A stretch of 64,000 nt of DNA, from contig OZ023262.1 in NCBI GenBank assembly GCA_964006375.1, positions 193,854,907 to 193,918,906 of the forward strand, in the 5' to 3' direction. The notes beneath the pieces are model-generated. The model was not told where the DNA came from. It did not search any database and saw nothing but the letters and a program-made list of their open reading frames with translations. Every line of letters begins with the position of its first letter. Within the stretch, counting starts at the first letter, position 1. The DNA comes from Tillus elongatus (lineage: Eukaryota > Arthropoda > Insecta > Coleoptera > Cleridae). Positions 39,400 through 50,379 of the stretch are shown piece after piece. The translations under genes were made by a program, and so were the position numbers.

Positions 39400-40195
39400 T
39401 CCGCGACTTAAGCGGTTTGACCTTTGCTTTTTTTATATTTAAAAAATGGTTAATCTTGCTGTTGCGTATGGATGCAGTAATGAATATAATTCATAAAAAC
39501 TAATTTCTTTCTTTTGTGCAAGTAAAATATATTTAACGGTAATTATGCAGATGATCGGCATACGTGAGTTTTGAAAAATATTTCAGTAAACATGCTTAAA
39601 AGACTCAATGTGTGCATAAGCAACAAGATATATGTTGTGGAATCAACCCCTCCAAAAGTTACGAGACCCGGAGTGAATAGGGATGCTCGGCGGAGAAGGA
39701 AATATAAAGGAAAAATCAGTAAAAACAACTTAGTTCGACCTCTATAAGCAGCCTTTTCACTTTTTGTATCAACACTTTCTCCTAAACATGTTTTTCCCCT
39801 GCACCACGTATATTTGCTCCTAGTCCCCCGCAGCTTTTTGGGGGTTGAAGGGACACCATTTTTCATGTTTATGCACTAAACACTCTACGAAGCAGACCTG
39901 AACGACCTAACCTGACCTAACCTGACCTGACCTGATCCGGACCTGACCCGGGTCCTTTTACCTAACCCATACCTAACCCTGGACTGACAAAAAAACGTAG
40001 AAGAAAACCGAAAAGCAGAATAACATGCATTTTAAAAAAAAATCTTATGATTTAAAATATTTTTGATACCGCTAGCTATTCCTCGAGACACAGTATCAAT
40101 GGGCTCTATCCTGAATCTATATAAGCTACACAAACAAATTTTGTTAAAAAATAAAAAACTATAGTGAAAAAGCAAAAGCGACTACTTAAAAAACT
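39400..40195. other. Non-coding stretch with pentamer run
   Basis: Holds the telomere-like run listed separately and a GC-rich patch at 39640-39860; no gene recognised. Confidence 0.45.
39906..39935 (-). repeat. Telomere-like pentamers (TTAGG/TCAGG)
   Basis: Six contiguous units CCTAA, CCTGA, CCTAA, CCTGA, CCTGA, CCTGA, with degenerate units on both sides to about 39982. TTAGG is the common insect telomere unit and TCAGG the variant known in beetles such as Tribolium. Confidence 0.6.
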
Positions 40196-40201
40196 CAAAG
40201 A

Positions 40202-40448
40202 CGCAGCAAGTGCGTTATGGTAGTGAATTTTCATAGAAATGATCTGGCACCAAATATTTTATTATAACTTTTTTTTCTTGCAACATAGAAATCTAAATTT
40301 TTGTGTATAGTTTACTTTTTAGTGAATTTTCTTTAAAAAAATTCACTAATGAGGAGATCCCGACTTTAAAATTTTGAAAAAATTTCTTCAAATGAGCGCT
40401 AATTAGGCCCCCCAGAACACATATCCAGGGTCGGTTAAGTTTTGATAT

Positions 40449-40542
<94 letters not shown>

Positions 40543-41945
40543 CACACCGATAACTCAAAAAATAATGGGCCGATTTTGATTAAATTTGGTGAATAAATTC
40601 CTTTTGCAAATGGCTTGGATAAGTTCGTTAGCCAGGAAAATCGGTCCAGGTTTTCCCGGAAAATTTTGTGTTTTCTTTCTAAAAAAATATATATCTCCGG
40701 AATTAACAAAGTAAGGGCAACCAAATTTCATATGCGGATTTATATCATTATAGGCAAGTTACCTACCAAAATTTAGCTCCGTAGGTTAAAGGATAAAAAA
40801 GTTACAGGCATTCAAAGAAAAATAAATTTGGATTTTCCTCAAAACGTCAAAATTGCGATTTTAAACGTCAAAATTGGTGAGTACATTCCTTTCGCAAGTC
40901 GCTTGGATAATTTTGTTAGCCAGGAAAATCCTCCGAGGTTTTCCCGGAAAAATTTGTGTTTTCTTTCGCAAAATATTTATATCTCCAAAATTAACAAAGT
41001 AAGGGCAACCAAATTTGGTAAGCTGGTTTATATCGTTATAGGTGTACCACCTACCAAAATTTAGCTCTGTAGGTCAAAAGACAAAAAAGTTATGGGCATT
41101 TAAAGAAAAATAAATTGGGGGTTTCCTCAAAACGTCAAAGTGACAATTGAAAACGTCAAAATTCGCAACATTTAGGCAAATAACTTGAATCTAATACGGG
41201 CTATGGAAAGAAAATGTCTTAAGAAGAATGTTTTACATACACCGAACTCTTAGTTTCAACCGTCATTGTCCTTCATTTTACTAAAATGTTTTCAGAAAAT
41301 TCATTCTAATAGACCCTTTCTCTGATGCTTGGCAGTAGCCTTAGCTATAGAGTTTATTGTTTAATGGTATATAATTTTTGTCGAATTTTCGTAAAAAATC
41401 AATAAAGCTCAGTATATTCGTTATTATACAAGATATGAAAAAATATTGTATACATTAATTATACGGTGTTTTGAGCTACATCTTAAAAAATTATTGCGAC
41501 AATCACAGGGTGGCCCATAAGTCGTTGGTGATACAAATAATTTTTTTTGTCGGAAACGCCTAATTTTTTTGCATTTTCCATCGAAATATAATGCATGTTT
41601 GTAAGTTAAGAAATTCTGGAGGCAGCAAGTGCGTTGTGGTTGCGAATTTTGATTAAATGCTTCATATTATAAGGTTTACCAAGAAACGAATTTTTTCAGT
41701 AACACTTTTGGTTTACTTTTGGAAATTTCTGTACCTTTTCAAACAATCAAGTTATTTTGATGAAACATGGCACATTGTTTTTACTATATATGTTATACTG
41801 GTAATCAAATTTGATGCCTGCTTTTTCTATATAGGTTATACTGGTAACCAAAATTGATGTCTGCTTTCTTAAAAAGAAAACACACATATTTGCAATAAAA
41901 ACATTTTTATGAAAATTCACTACCATAACGCACTTGCTGCGTCCC
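40202..41945 (+). mobile_element. TA-bearing repeat family, longest copy
   Basis: Begins with the terminal motif (gcagcaagtgcgttatggta) and about 110 bases like 6262-6380. The hairpin starts at 40319, the (TA)n tract spans 40452-40538 and the full body follows. The copy ends in a 320-base segment bounded by ggcagcaagtgcgttgtggt at 41623 and accataacgcacttgctgcg at 41921. It parallels 7985-9335 through the same final segment, which argues that the segment is part of the element. Confidence 0.85.
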
Positions 41946-41956
41946 GAGATTTTTTT

Positions 41957-42535
41957 TCAACAATCCTATTGAAAATGCTTCATTATAGCTAGACATGTTA
42001 GAAAATTTTTTTTACTCTCAATTTCAACAGGATAACTTGTTGGGGACAGCCTATTTTCAGCAGGATGACGTATAATCTAGTTATGTCTGACGAAGCATAA
42101 TTTCAGTTAAATGGTAAGGTAAATAAGCATAATATTAGAATTTGGGCTTCCGAAAATCCCAGAAATTTAATTCAGTACGTCAGATCCTCTCCGAAAGTTA
42201 CAGTTTGGTGTGCGGTATCAAAACAAAAATTATACGGTTCCTTTTTTCAACCATCCTATTGTAAATGCTTCAGCATATCTAGACATATTTTACTCTAAAC
42301 TTCAACAGGATAATTTGTTGGGGACAGCCTGTTATGCTGCAGTAACCAGAGACTCACTAAACGCCACCTTTGGAAATCATTAGATAGGGAGAGAAGGTCC
42401 TATAGCTTGGCCACATCTATCCCCTGAACTCACAGTTCCAGACTTTTCCATAGGGGCGTGTGTGGAAGACAGGTGTTACAGTCCCATCCCCCAAAACTTG
42501 GAGCAACTTAAAGAAAATTAAAAAATATCTTCAAC
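41957..42535 (+). pseudogene. Scrambled IS630/mariner-like transposase pieces
   Basis: The first piece (41957-42068) reads the LLGTAYFQQDDV region of a DDE domain. The second, starting near 42070, goes back upstream to ENPRN-type and SPKVTVW-type text (around SDPLRKLQ in the drifted frame), then NHPIVNASAYLDMF, QQDNLLGTACYAAVTRDSLN, GREGPIAWPHLSPELTVPDF and CYSPIPQNLEQLKENI. The WP-SPELTPxDF block is the hallmark before the last catalytic acid. The 112-base block is thus duplicated about 290 bases apart. Confidence 0.75.
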
Positions 42536-42539
42536 AACA

Positions 42540-43350
42540 TCACCCCCGAACAAGTTGAAGCTATGACATCTTTGTAAAATGTATAAATAAATGTATTCAT
42601 GTTGATGGACATCACTTTGAACATCTTTTATAAGTAATGCTTTTGTTTATTTCTCAATAAGTATTCTACCACAATTTGTTTCATCAAGTTTGACATGTAT
42701 ATTATCGTAAGTAGAAATTCAAGTAAAATGTTATTGTTTGTCATTAAACTAATTTAACGTTTGCAAGTGTTGCTGTCTTTAATTTCAATAGTCGACTTTT
42801 TTCCTAGATTTAAGATAAAACGCAATATTTAATTTAAAGGCTTGTAAAACCATCATTCCATCATTCTGTACAATAACTGTAACAAGTATGGCATTTTTGG
42901 AAAGGAGAGAGATTGGGCTTTTAAACTGTGAATAAATATACAGGATGTTCCATTTATGATTACACACTTGCCCTATCCTTGAAAATACGTTTTGCCAATT
43001 CCGGTTAAAGCGGAAGTGAGTATAAAAGGACACATACCCAGAACCAACCATATACAAATAAGAAGAAGACTGCCGAAAACCGCATATTTTAGATCAATTA
43101 TTTAAAAAGTTATGTAAGTTTACGAAGGGTCAAAATATAATGGGGCACCCTGTAGTTCAGCTTTGGATGGAACCTGTCGCGAAAATGTTGGATCTTAATT
43201 AGTAATCAACAAAAAATATATTTGTTACATTTTCATCTGTAGAATTAGGTTTCATACGTAATGATTTAACTTGTACACGAACCTTGCCGTTTTACTTTGA
43301 ATTTTATTCAATAGCATTAAATGGGTGTTATAGTAAGTACAAATCTTGGT
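42540..43350. other. Non-coding stretch
   Basis: No gene recognised; cataggatgttccatttatg-type text near 42942 again resembles an 'aggatgtycc' transposon end. Confidence 0.4.
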
Positions 43351-43364
43351 TCTGTTATCTCCTA

Positions 43365-43527
43365 GAATGAAAGGATGAAAAATTCTTTCAGAATCCTTCA
43401 GAATTTTTCATCCTCTGATGACGCTAACCTTTAGTGAAACGATCGTCGGGTCTTTAAAAATATGGTGATTTGGGTTCTTCAAGTGTACTTATCAGTGCTC
43501 ATGATAGGTTTCAATCTTCGCTTAGTA
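43365..43527 (+). mobile_element. 163-bp hammerhead-bearing insertion (type A)
   Basis: TGTTATCTCCTA flanks both sides (43353-43364 and 43528-43539), a 12-bp target duplication. The left end is a short inverted piece (ggatgaaaaattct...agaatttttcatcc). Then comes a hammerhead-like core: CUGAUGA at 43415-43421, helix II GCUAA/UUAGU, GAAA from 43436, palindromic helix III ACGAUCGU at 43439-43446 and cleavage-site C at 43447. The tail (gatttgggttcttcaagtgt...) matches the insertion at 60937. Confidence 0.7.
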
Positions 43528-43544
43528 TGTTATCTCCTATCAAA

Positions 43545-44735
43545 ACGCATTCCATGCAGGAACAGATGATTTGATCTGAACCTGTTACCTTCTCCACTCA
43601 CATTGATCAGTTCTTGCAGGTTCGAACAAAATTTTAAATTATTTCACGTTCATTCAGTCAGCTGTTAGAGGTTTACGTTAGTAAAATCAAAATTTGGTGT
43701 CGAATCTATTGCGTCTTAAGTAAAAAGTGCGTTATTAAACTCAAACCCTTCGAATTGAAATATTGATGATAATTGGTTACGGAGATAGATGTCGATCCCA
43801 AGCAGAAGTTAATCTATTACGTCCACCTCGTCACGGTAGAAGTATCGCATCGGCGACAAAAATTTCAAGATATTTTTTTCGGTTAAACGGCGCAAAAAAT
43901 ATCAAAACATATAGAAAACATAATTTAGGAACGAATTTTTTTTTGTCTGTCTGTCTGTTTGTAGTCACTATAACTTTAGAACGACTTGAGGTATCGCCTT
44001 TACGGTTAGCACCCGACAAACGAACGGTTCGGATCAAGCAGCTTGATGGCATAAAGAAACGTTTAATGCATTGCCTACGTTCTAAGATAATTTAAAAAGA
44101 CTGAAACTGACCGATTTTTTTTTCTTCAATCTCCCCGTCACGGTTAATGGTAGAAATCAAGACCTCATTATATAGGTATTTTTCGTAGAATAAAATAATG
44201 TCAAAAAAATCCTTGGCATGCTTGGTTCGAAAGAGGTAACACAAAGTTGCATTTTTTATGTGGCAATCATAGTTGGCTGCACGTCTTTCAAAAGCTTATT
44301 TTTTTCCGACACCAATGATATAAGGTTTGATATGGTTATTACCATTAGCTCAACATTCATTTAACAAAAACTATTTGTTATAAATTATTTACAAAATTAT
44401 GTTTGAATTGGATGTATTCACCGACTGCTTGCCCGAGCGAAGAGAGAAGAAACGAAAGCACATTTCGCAGAAACGGTTATTTCCTCATTTTAATGGCAGT
44501 TAAGATGTTATTGTATCGTGTGGTATATCATTGTGATCAGACAAGAATTACTTTTCAAAAATTCAAAAATCCAATATGGCGCCTATAAGTAAAATCAAAG
44601 TTAAGTATTGTATCTCTTGCATTAAGAATGCCTTGGAAAATATGACAGATTTAGATTCGCGATAAAAAAGTGTCTTAGCAATGCCACAGTTAAAGAAGTC
44701 TAGTTTCTATGGTATTTGCTTGAAAACAAAAAAAC
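43545..44735. other. Non-coding stretch
   Basis: A 110-codon open frame at 43763-44095 shows no recognised motif and is probably chance. Confidence 0.4.
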
Positions 44736-44741
44736 AAAGGT

Positions 44742-45420
44742 CTGCATGCAGCAAGTGCGTTATGGAAATGAATTTTCATAAAAATGTTTTTAAAAGCAAA
44801 TATGTCTCTTTAATGCAAGCAGGCATCAATTTGGTTACCGGTATAGCATATTAAGTAGAAATAATGTACCATATTTTATCAAAATAACTTTTTGTTTGAA
44901 AATGTACAAAAATTTTCCAAACACAAATTTAAAATGTTTCCGAGAAAACTGGCCTTCTAGCCAAGGTTAATAGCAAATTGACTTATTACAATTTGAAGCA
45001 TTTAATGAAAATTCCATACCAAAATGCACCTCGCGGTGATTTTTTCTTACACACATGCATCATATTTCAACAAAAAAATGCAAAAATGCAATAATATACG
45101 GGTGTTCGAAAAAAAATTGTAGGTATCACTGACGACTTTTGGGCCAGCCTGCGATTGTCAAAATAATTTTATAAACGCAGCTCAAAACACACTATAATTT
45201 ACGTATACAATTTTTTCTCGTAATAATTATATTGAGCTCTACCGTAGAAATGCGTCACCCTGAATATACGTAAACAGATAAAAATTGATACTAAACCCGT
45301 ATATGAATTCTAGGGGGCATAGTTTGCACTCACTTGAACAAATCTTTTTAAAATTCAAAAGTCGCGGTCTCCTCCTTAACGAATTTTTTCCACGAAAATT
45401 AGCTAAAAATTATAGACAGT
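44742..45420 (-). mobile_element. TA-bearing repeat family, reverse copy
   Basis: Starts with the terminal motif (gcagcaagtgcgttatgg) and reaches the hairpin side (cgcggtctcctccttaacga). The TA tract is not expanded here; tatacgtaaacagataaaaa takes its place. Confidence 0.8.
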
Positions 45421-45531
45421 TAAACCAAATACTTTATCATGACAATACAGGACACTCCAGCTGATTTCGTGTTTCAAGAATATCAGCGCCCCTAGCGGAT
45501 AGTACTGACGTTACGTCGTTCGAGAACGTGT

Positions 45532-45553
45532 AACACCAGCAATTGCTGGTGTT
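45532..45553. repeat. Perfect 22-bp palindrome
   Basis: AACACCAGCAA followed by its exact inverse, 45 bases upstream of the THAP fragment. It could be a protein-binding site or chance in a promoter-like patch. Confidence 0.85.
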
Positions 45554-45597
45554 TAACTGTGTATAATTAAGTTTGAGCTGTGTTTTTTACAATAAAT

Positions 45598-45690
45598 GTG
45601 AGTGGTAGGGTTTGTGCTATCTATAATTGTTCGAATTATAACGTGCTAAATCTATCAAAGACATTTCATAGGTTTCCAAAGGATGGCGAA
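45598..45690 (+). pseudogene. THAP-domain first-exon fragment
   Basis: The frame reads VSGRVCAIYNCSNYN, then SKTFHRFPKDGET and a stop. CxxxxC followed by FHRFPKD is the start of a THAP C2CH finger. The expected ATG is GTG, and a frame change occurs where the conserved Trp should follow (REYDLK). No second half (CxxH) was seen nearby. Short, but the pattern is specific. Confidence 0.6.
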
Positions 45691-45694
45691 ACGT

Positions 45695-46660
45695 GAATAT
45701 GATTTGAAGCAGAAGACAAATTCAGGATCACTTTTATGCCAATTTATTTACCATCATGTACCTATTTATAGATAAACTTCGTAAACGGATGGTTGAAAGC
45801 TTTCAATCATAACTTGTCTTCCAGTGCGTAAAAAAAGAAATATGAAGGCAAAAAAAGTTTTGCATTATTAATAAATGGTATAAGAAAACTGTTTTTCTAT
45901 ACTCTTCTGTGTCTTTTTTATTTCAGTATGGCATAAATTGTCACATTTTTTCACGTTAAAAATTATTTTACTTGGTAAAGGCTTTTATCTATCTTCCCAA
46001 GACCAGTTTTTTAAGAGACAAGTAGAAATAACAGATTCAGCCCTATAATAGATCTATTCACGGAAGTAAGAGTTAGTCTCACCTTTTATCTGTACAATTT
46101 CTTAATTATGTACTAAGTATATCAGTTACATATTTTAAAATATTAGATTAATAAGACAGTTTTCATGTATAGATATAGCAAATTCAGTACTGTGCTACCA
46201 TTTGTACCTAGAACAATTATTTATAGGTAAGTACAGATTGTAACTTAATATCCTCAGGACCAGCTTTTAGTATATTCCTATACCTACCCTTGAAATAGTA
46301 GTTTAACCACGGTTTCAAGATGGTACTTTAAATTATGATGAAATAAGATTATGGGTAAGAGAAATTTGCAGAATTATTCATGCTGAATTCCTTTAGGTTT
46401 CAAGCTGATTGTTGGTACAAATTTTCTTTATAACTATGTAATCAGAAAATTTTCACTGTTTTGTTATATACAAGTTATTATATCATGTATAATAAACCAA
46501 TTGTCTAAATTAAGAATATGCAGGTAAATATACAATTCAGATTACCCGCTCAGTTGTCAGTACTTCACGCTAGTGTACTTGTCACAAATATCACCAATGC
46601 TAAAGCATAGGAGTGTTCCGTATTGTCATTATATAGTATTTGGTTAAACCATAAACTTAA
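45695..46660. other. Non-coding stretch
   Basis: No gene recognised; could hold an intron of the THAP remnant. Confidence 0.4.
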
Positions 46661-46664
46661 CTAG

Positions 46665-47057
46665 AACTACTGCCAAAACATCAGAAAAAGGGTCTATTTG
46701 ATATGAATTTTCTGGAAATACTCTACTAAAATGAAGGACAATGACGTTGAAGCTGAAAGTTAAGGGTCTGCAGAATACTCTTCTTGAGACATTTCCTTTA
46801 CATAATCCATATTTTTTCAGGTTCTTTGCCTAAATGTCGCCAATCTTGACGATTCAAATCGCCATTTTGACGTTCTGAGGAAAACCACAATTTTTTTCTT
46901 TAAATGCCTATAACTTTTTGTCTTTAAACTATTAGATTTAAATTTTGGAACATGGTTCTCTCTTTATATTGCAAACAGGCGCAGCAAACTTGGCTGCCCT
47001 TACTTTATTATTTCTGGAGATATAAATGCATTCCAAAAGAAAACAGAAAATTTTCAG

Positions 47058-47139
<82 letters not shown>

Positions 47140-47265
47140 AAACTGACCCTGAATTTGGGTTCTAAGGAGCCTAGTTCGCGCTCACTTGAAGAAATTGTTT
47201 CAAAATTGGAAAGTCGGGATCTCTTCATTAGCGATTTTTTTTAAAGAAAATTCACTAAAAACAAA
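46665..47265 (-). mobile_element. TA-bearing repeat family, reverse copy
   Basis: Body text (gtcgccaatcttgacg, ccattttgacgttctgagga), (TA)n at 47059-47137, then ttgaaactgaccctgaattt and the hairpin closing at aaattcactaaaa. Confidence 0.85.
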
Positions 47266-47279
47266 AATTGACAATTTCC

Positions 47280-48238
47280 GATTTTTCTAATGATTGAAAA
47301 ACTGAAAATGACACCTTCAATTTTTTTCGGATAACTGATCATGATAGAAACGGGTAAATAAAGATAGATTTTATTAAACGTTTGGGTTCTCCCAAACCTA
47401 CAAATTTAAAGAAATACATGTAAACCAAACAAATAACTTTTTAAAAATTAAAATTGTCATTTTATGTTGTGATTCATAAACACAACAAAAAGTGTCCAAG
47501 CATAATCGTCTCTATGCAACATTTTTTAAACGTTTTTATTTTCTCGACACTACACATACACACACATCCATAACCAAATGCATTAGATTTGTTCTACAGT
47601 GGCATCGTTTATTTTCAGTAGTACTTGTACGTCAATTCCACCCATCAAATGCTTTCTTCTACAGCCAATATAACACAATATGAATATCCATTGTGTTTGT
47701 TGTGTAACAAAACTTGTACAGTTTATCTAAAGAGATGGCACAAGCCGACAGATAACGGAAACTTTACACCATGAATCAAACTGTGAAAAGTTCAAATAGC
47801 ACTCACTGAAAGGCTACTAGCTCGTTCAATATTTATAAATGTAACAAGAAACGAGAGACAGAATAATTTCGACCTTAATTTAATGCTTTTCTTGCTAGCG
47901 GAACTTCTACTGCAAACTTCATGTAGCAGTATTCTAGGATAGGTCTCCTGAGACTGTATTAACCGTCACGAGTTTTTTCTAGTAAATTGCTTTTAAGTAA
48001 TCGCCTTTGACGTCATCTTATTTCTTCTATTTAAAGCTGTGTATACAGAAGACTTCTGAATTATGCTTGCAAACGAATCTGCACAGAACGTAATCCATTT
48101 ATTCATATATGTAAGCTTGTCACTGCAATAAATTAGAATTCGGGGGCATGTAAAGAAAACCCATAAAAGCAGGTTTATACTTGTTACAGAAATGGTGGCG
48201 GTATACTATGTGAAAACGAAATTAGCAGCTATACTGGT
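47280..48238. other. Non-coding stretch
   Basis: No gene recognised. Confidence 0.4.
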
Positions 48239-48351
48239 TTTTAGTGCATTTTTGTAGAAACGGAGATTCCGAAAAAAAATTCTTCAAATGAGCGCGAACT
48301 AGACGCCTAGAACACATATCCGAGATCAGTTTCAATATTTACATGTTTATA
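48239..48351 (+). mobile_element. TA-bearing repeat family, left part of split copy
   Basis: ttttagtgcatttttgtaga, aatgagcgcgaactagacgc, gatcagtttcaatatttaca, tgtttata, then the LINE begins. The TA tract expected next appears beyond the LINE at 49842. Confidence 0.8.
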
Positions 48352-49841
48352 GGGGGTCGCAAATAGAACGAGTTATGAGGAAGGGAGTAGCGACCCTCTG
48401 GCAGCTGCGTCGTGTGATAGGGAGGACCTGGGGAGTTAATCCCCGGATCCTTCATTGGATCTACACTGCGATCGTCAGGCCGAGAATCCTCTATGGGGCG
48501 TTGGTCTGGTGGTGTGGTGTGAACCAAACAACCAGCAGGAAGCTGGCCAAACTCCAAAGGCTGGCTATCCTGGGTATCACAGGCGCTATGAGGACGACAC
48601 CCTCAGCCGCGCTAGAGGTCCTGTTGATGCTGCCACCGCTTCCCATCTGTATCAGAAGGGAGGCTATGGCGTCGCATCTTAGAATCCGGGACTCAGGTAA
48701 CTGGTGCGGAGAGGGAGCAGTAATAGGGCATGCAAGAGTCGCCAAGGAGGTGGAAAAGGAAATTCCGATTTCCGCCATAAAGGTGAGGGATGCCGAGGAC
48801 GATATTGGGTTGACTAGGCCATACACCCTCAGGATCCCCAGTAGGGATCAGTGGAGGGAAAATGAGGTTGCATTCCAGCCCGCAAGCCTGGTCTGTTTCA
48901 CCGACGGATCGCGGCTGGAGGACCAGCAATCCTCCGGGGCAGGAATATATATCGAGCGCCTGGGGGTGCGCGAGAGCTATGCTCTTGGCGCATACACCAC
49001 GGCATTCGAAACAGAGGCGTATGCTATCCTGTCTGTGGCCAATAGACAGGATGTGAAGATGAGTCCCGAGAAATGTGTGTGCATTTGCTCGGATAGCCAG
49101 GCAGTCCTCCGGGCAGTCTGCGCGGCCAGAATCAGGTCACCCCTGGTTCAGGAGTGCGCTGACGCCCTCAGAGGGCTAGCCAGGACGAAGGAGGTGCAAC
49201 TGGTGTGGGTTCCGGGACACTGTGGCGTAGCGGGGAATGAGGTGGCGAATAATCTCGCAAAACTCGGTTCCCGGCGGCCGTTCTGTGGCCCGGAGCCTGC
49301 GATAGGCATAAGTAGGAAGACAGTCTCTGTCGTCTTAGACAGGTGGACCGAGGAAGCAACGGAGAGGCACTGGGGGTCGGTTGGTGGCTGCAGGCAGGCG
49401 AGGGACTTCGTGGAGGGGCCGGACAGAGATAAAGCTCTCTGGCTACTCGGAAGGAGTCGACCTACGGTTCGCCGCATCCTCGGGGTGCTTACAGGCCACT
49501 GCGCCCTTAGAAGACACCTCACATTGATAGGCGTAGAGAGGGATCCCATTTGCCAGGAATGTGGCGAGGACGAAGAAACGTCCTACCACTACCTGTGTGA
49601 ATGCGAGGCTTTTGGGAGTCTTCGAGCAGAATTGTTCGGATCAAGGACTCTGCAGAGGAATCAGGTAAGTACCGTCCAATTGAAGACCGTCATGGCCTTC
49701 ATCTCGAGGTCGAGGCGGTTTGGCGACGGAACCGAGGAAGAGTAGAGCATGGTTGCTGGGTTGCTGGGGTTGGCAAAAAGGGCCCATTGTGGCCTACTTG
49801 CTTGGCGTTGGCCTCCCCACCACTGCTACTACTACTACATG
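48352..49841 (+). mobile_element. 5'-truncated I-group LINE inside a TA tract
   Basis: GC-rich sequence begins abruptly at aggggg after the repeat-family text tgtttata and ends after a ctactactactacatgtt tail directly at (TA)n. It carries the end of the RT and an RNase H in one open frame plus a 3' untranslated region of about 95 bases. Base composition contrasts sharply with the flanks. Confidence 0.85.
48354..49745 (+). pseudogene. LINE pol C-terminus with RNase H
   Basis: The frame is open from the truncation (no true start) and ends at a stop at 49743. It starts in the RT thumb (GVNPRILHWIYTAIVRPRIL, YGALVWW). RNase H follows: CFTDGSRLE (first Asp), TTAFETEAYAI (Glu), CSDSQAVLRAV (second Asp), QLVWVPGHCGVAGNEVANNL. 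In RNases H the last block normally has Asp (GNExAD); here it is Asn. The C-terminus has a zinc-knuckle-like C-C-H-C set (CQECGEDEETSYHYLCEC), normal for I/LOA-type LINEs. RNase H removes template RNA in these elements. The frame is otherwise intact, so the copy is probably young. Confidence 0.9.

Positions 49842-49926
<85 letters not shown>
49842..49926. repeat. (TA)n microsatellite
   Basis: About 42 TA units on the 3' side of the LINE. Confidence 0.98.
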
Positions 49927-49929
<3 letters not shown>

Positions 49930-49965
49930 CCATAACGGCAACCAAATTTGGTACGTACGTTTATA

Positions 49966-50364
49966 AGACTAGATGCATTCTCGAAACAATTAGAACCGTA
50001 GACCGGTTTCGCTCTCATTAGAGCTCTTCAGTACGCACGTGCCGCCACCACTTAGTATTTTAAGGCTGGCTATACTATAGCCGTGTTATTTTTGGTGCAT
50101 TTTTGCTGCAATTAGTATGCCGTACTGAAGAGCTCTAATGAGAGCGAAACCGGTCTACGGTTCTAATTGTTGCGAGAATGCATCTAGCCTTACATACTTT
50201 GTCCCTATATTGGGGTAGAAATGGGCCAGGGCTGACAATTTTCTAAATTGTTAGTTAGCTGTATACAGTCTCTATTTTTTTAACACTTTGTGTTATTTGG
50301 AGCTGGCGTGACAACATACTACTTGGTTCCGAAACAAGGTGGCGGCACGTCCACCACTCACTTA
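49966..50364 (+). mobile_element. 399-bp insertion with inverted hammerhead arms (type B)
   Basis: GTACGTACGTTTATA is repeated exactly at 49951-49965 and 50365-50379, a 15-bp target duplication. Arms at 49966-50035 and 50121-50190 match at 68 of 70 positions in inverse orientation, and each carries a hammerhead-like core. The surrounding text (ggcaaccaaatttg before, aaagtaaactatgtaccaag after) belongs to the TA-bearing family, so the insertion is younger than that copy. No ORF. Confidence 0.8.
50109..50169 (+). ncRNA. Hammerhead-like ribozyme core, canonical helix II
   Basis: CUGAAGA (50125-50131), helix II GCUCU-AAUG-AGAGC, GAAA (50146-50149), helix III ACCG/CGGU around GUCUA, and cleavage triplet GUU ending at 50162. 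No extra base follows CUGAAGA, unlike the other motifs. Helix I lacks pairs next to the core but CAAUUAG (50109-50115) and CUAAUUG (50163-50169) match perfectly farther out. The minus strand has the same core at 49987-50031. Confidence 0.6.
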
Positions 50365-50379
50365 GTACGTACGTTTATA

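Noticed and set aside
43763..44095. 110-codon open frame
   Set aside because: No motif, low-complexity flanks, and no splice or promoter support.
48455..49549. Other-frame and antisense frames across the I-group LINE
   Set aside because: GC-rich coding sequence produces long shadow frames; only the RT/RNase H frame has motifs.
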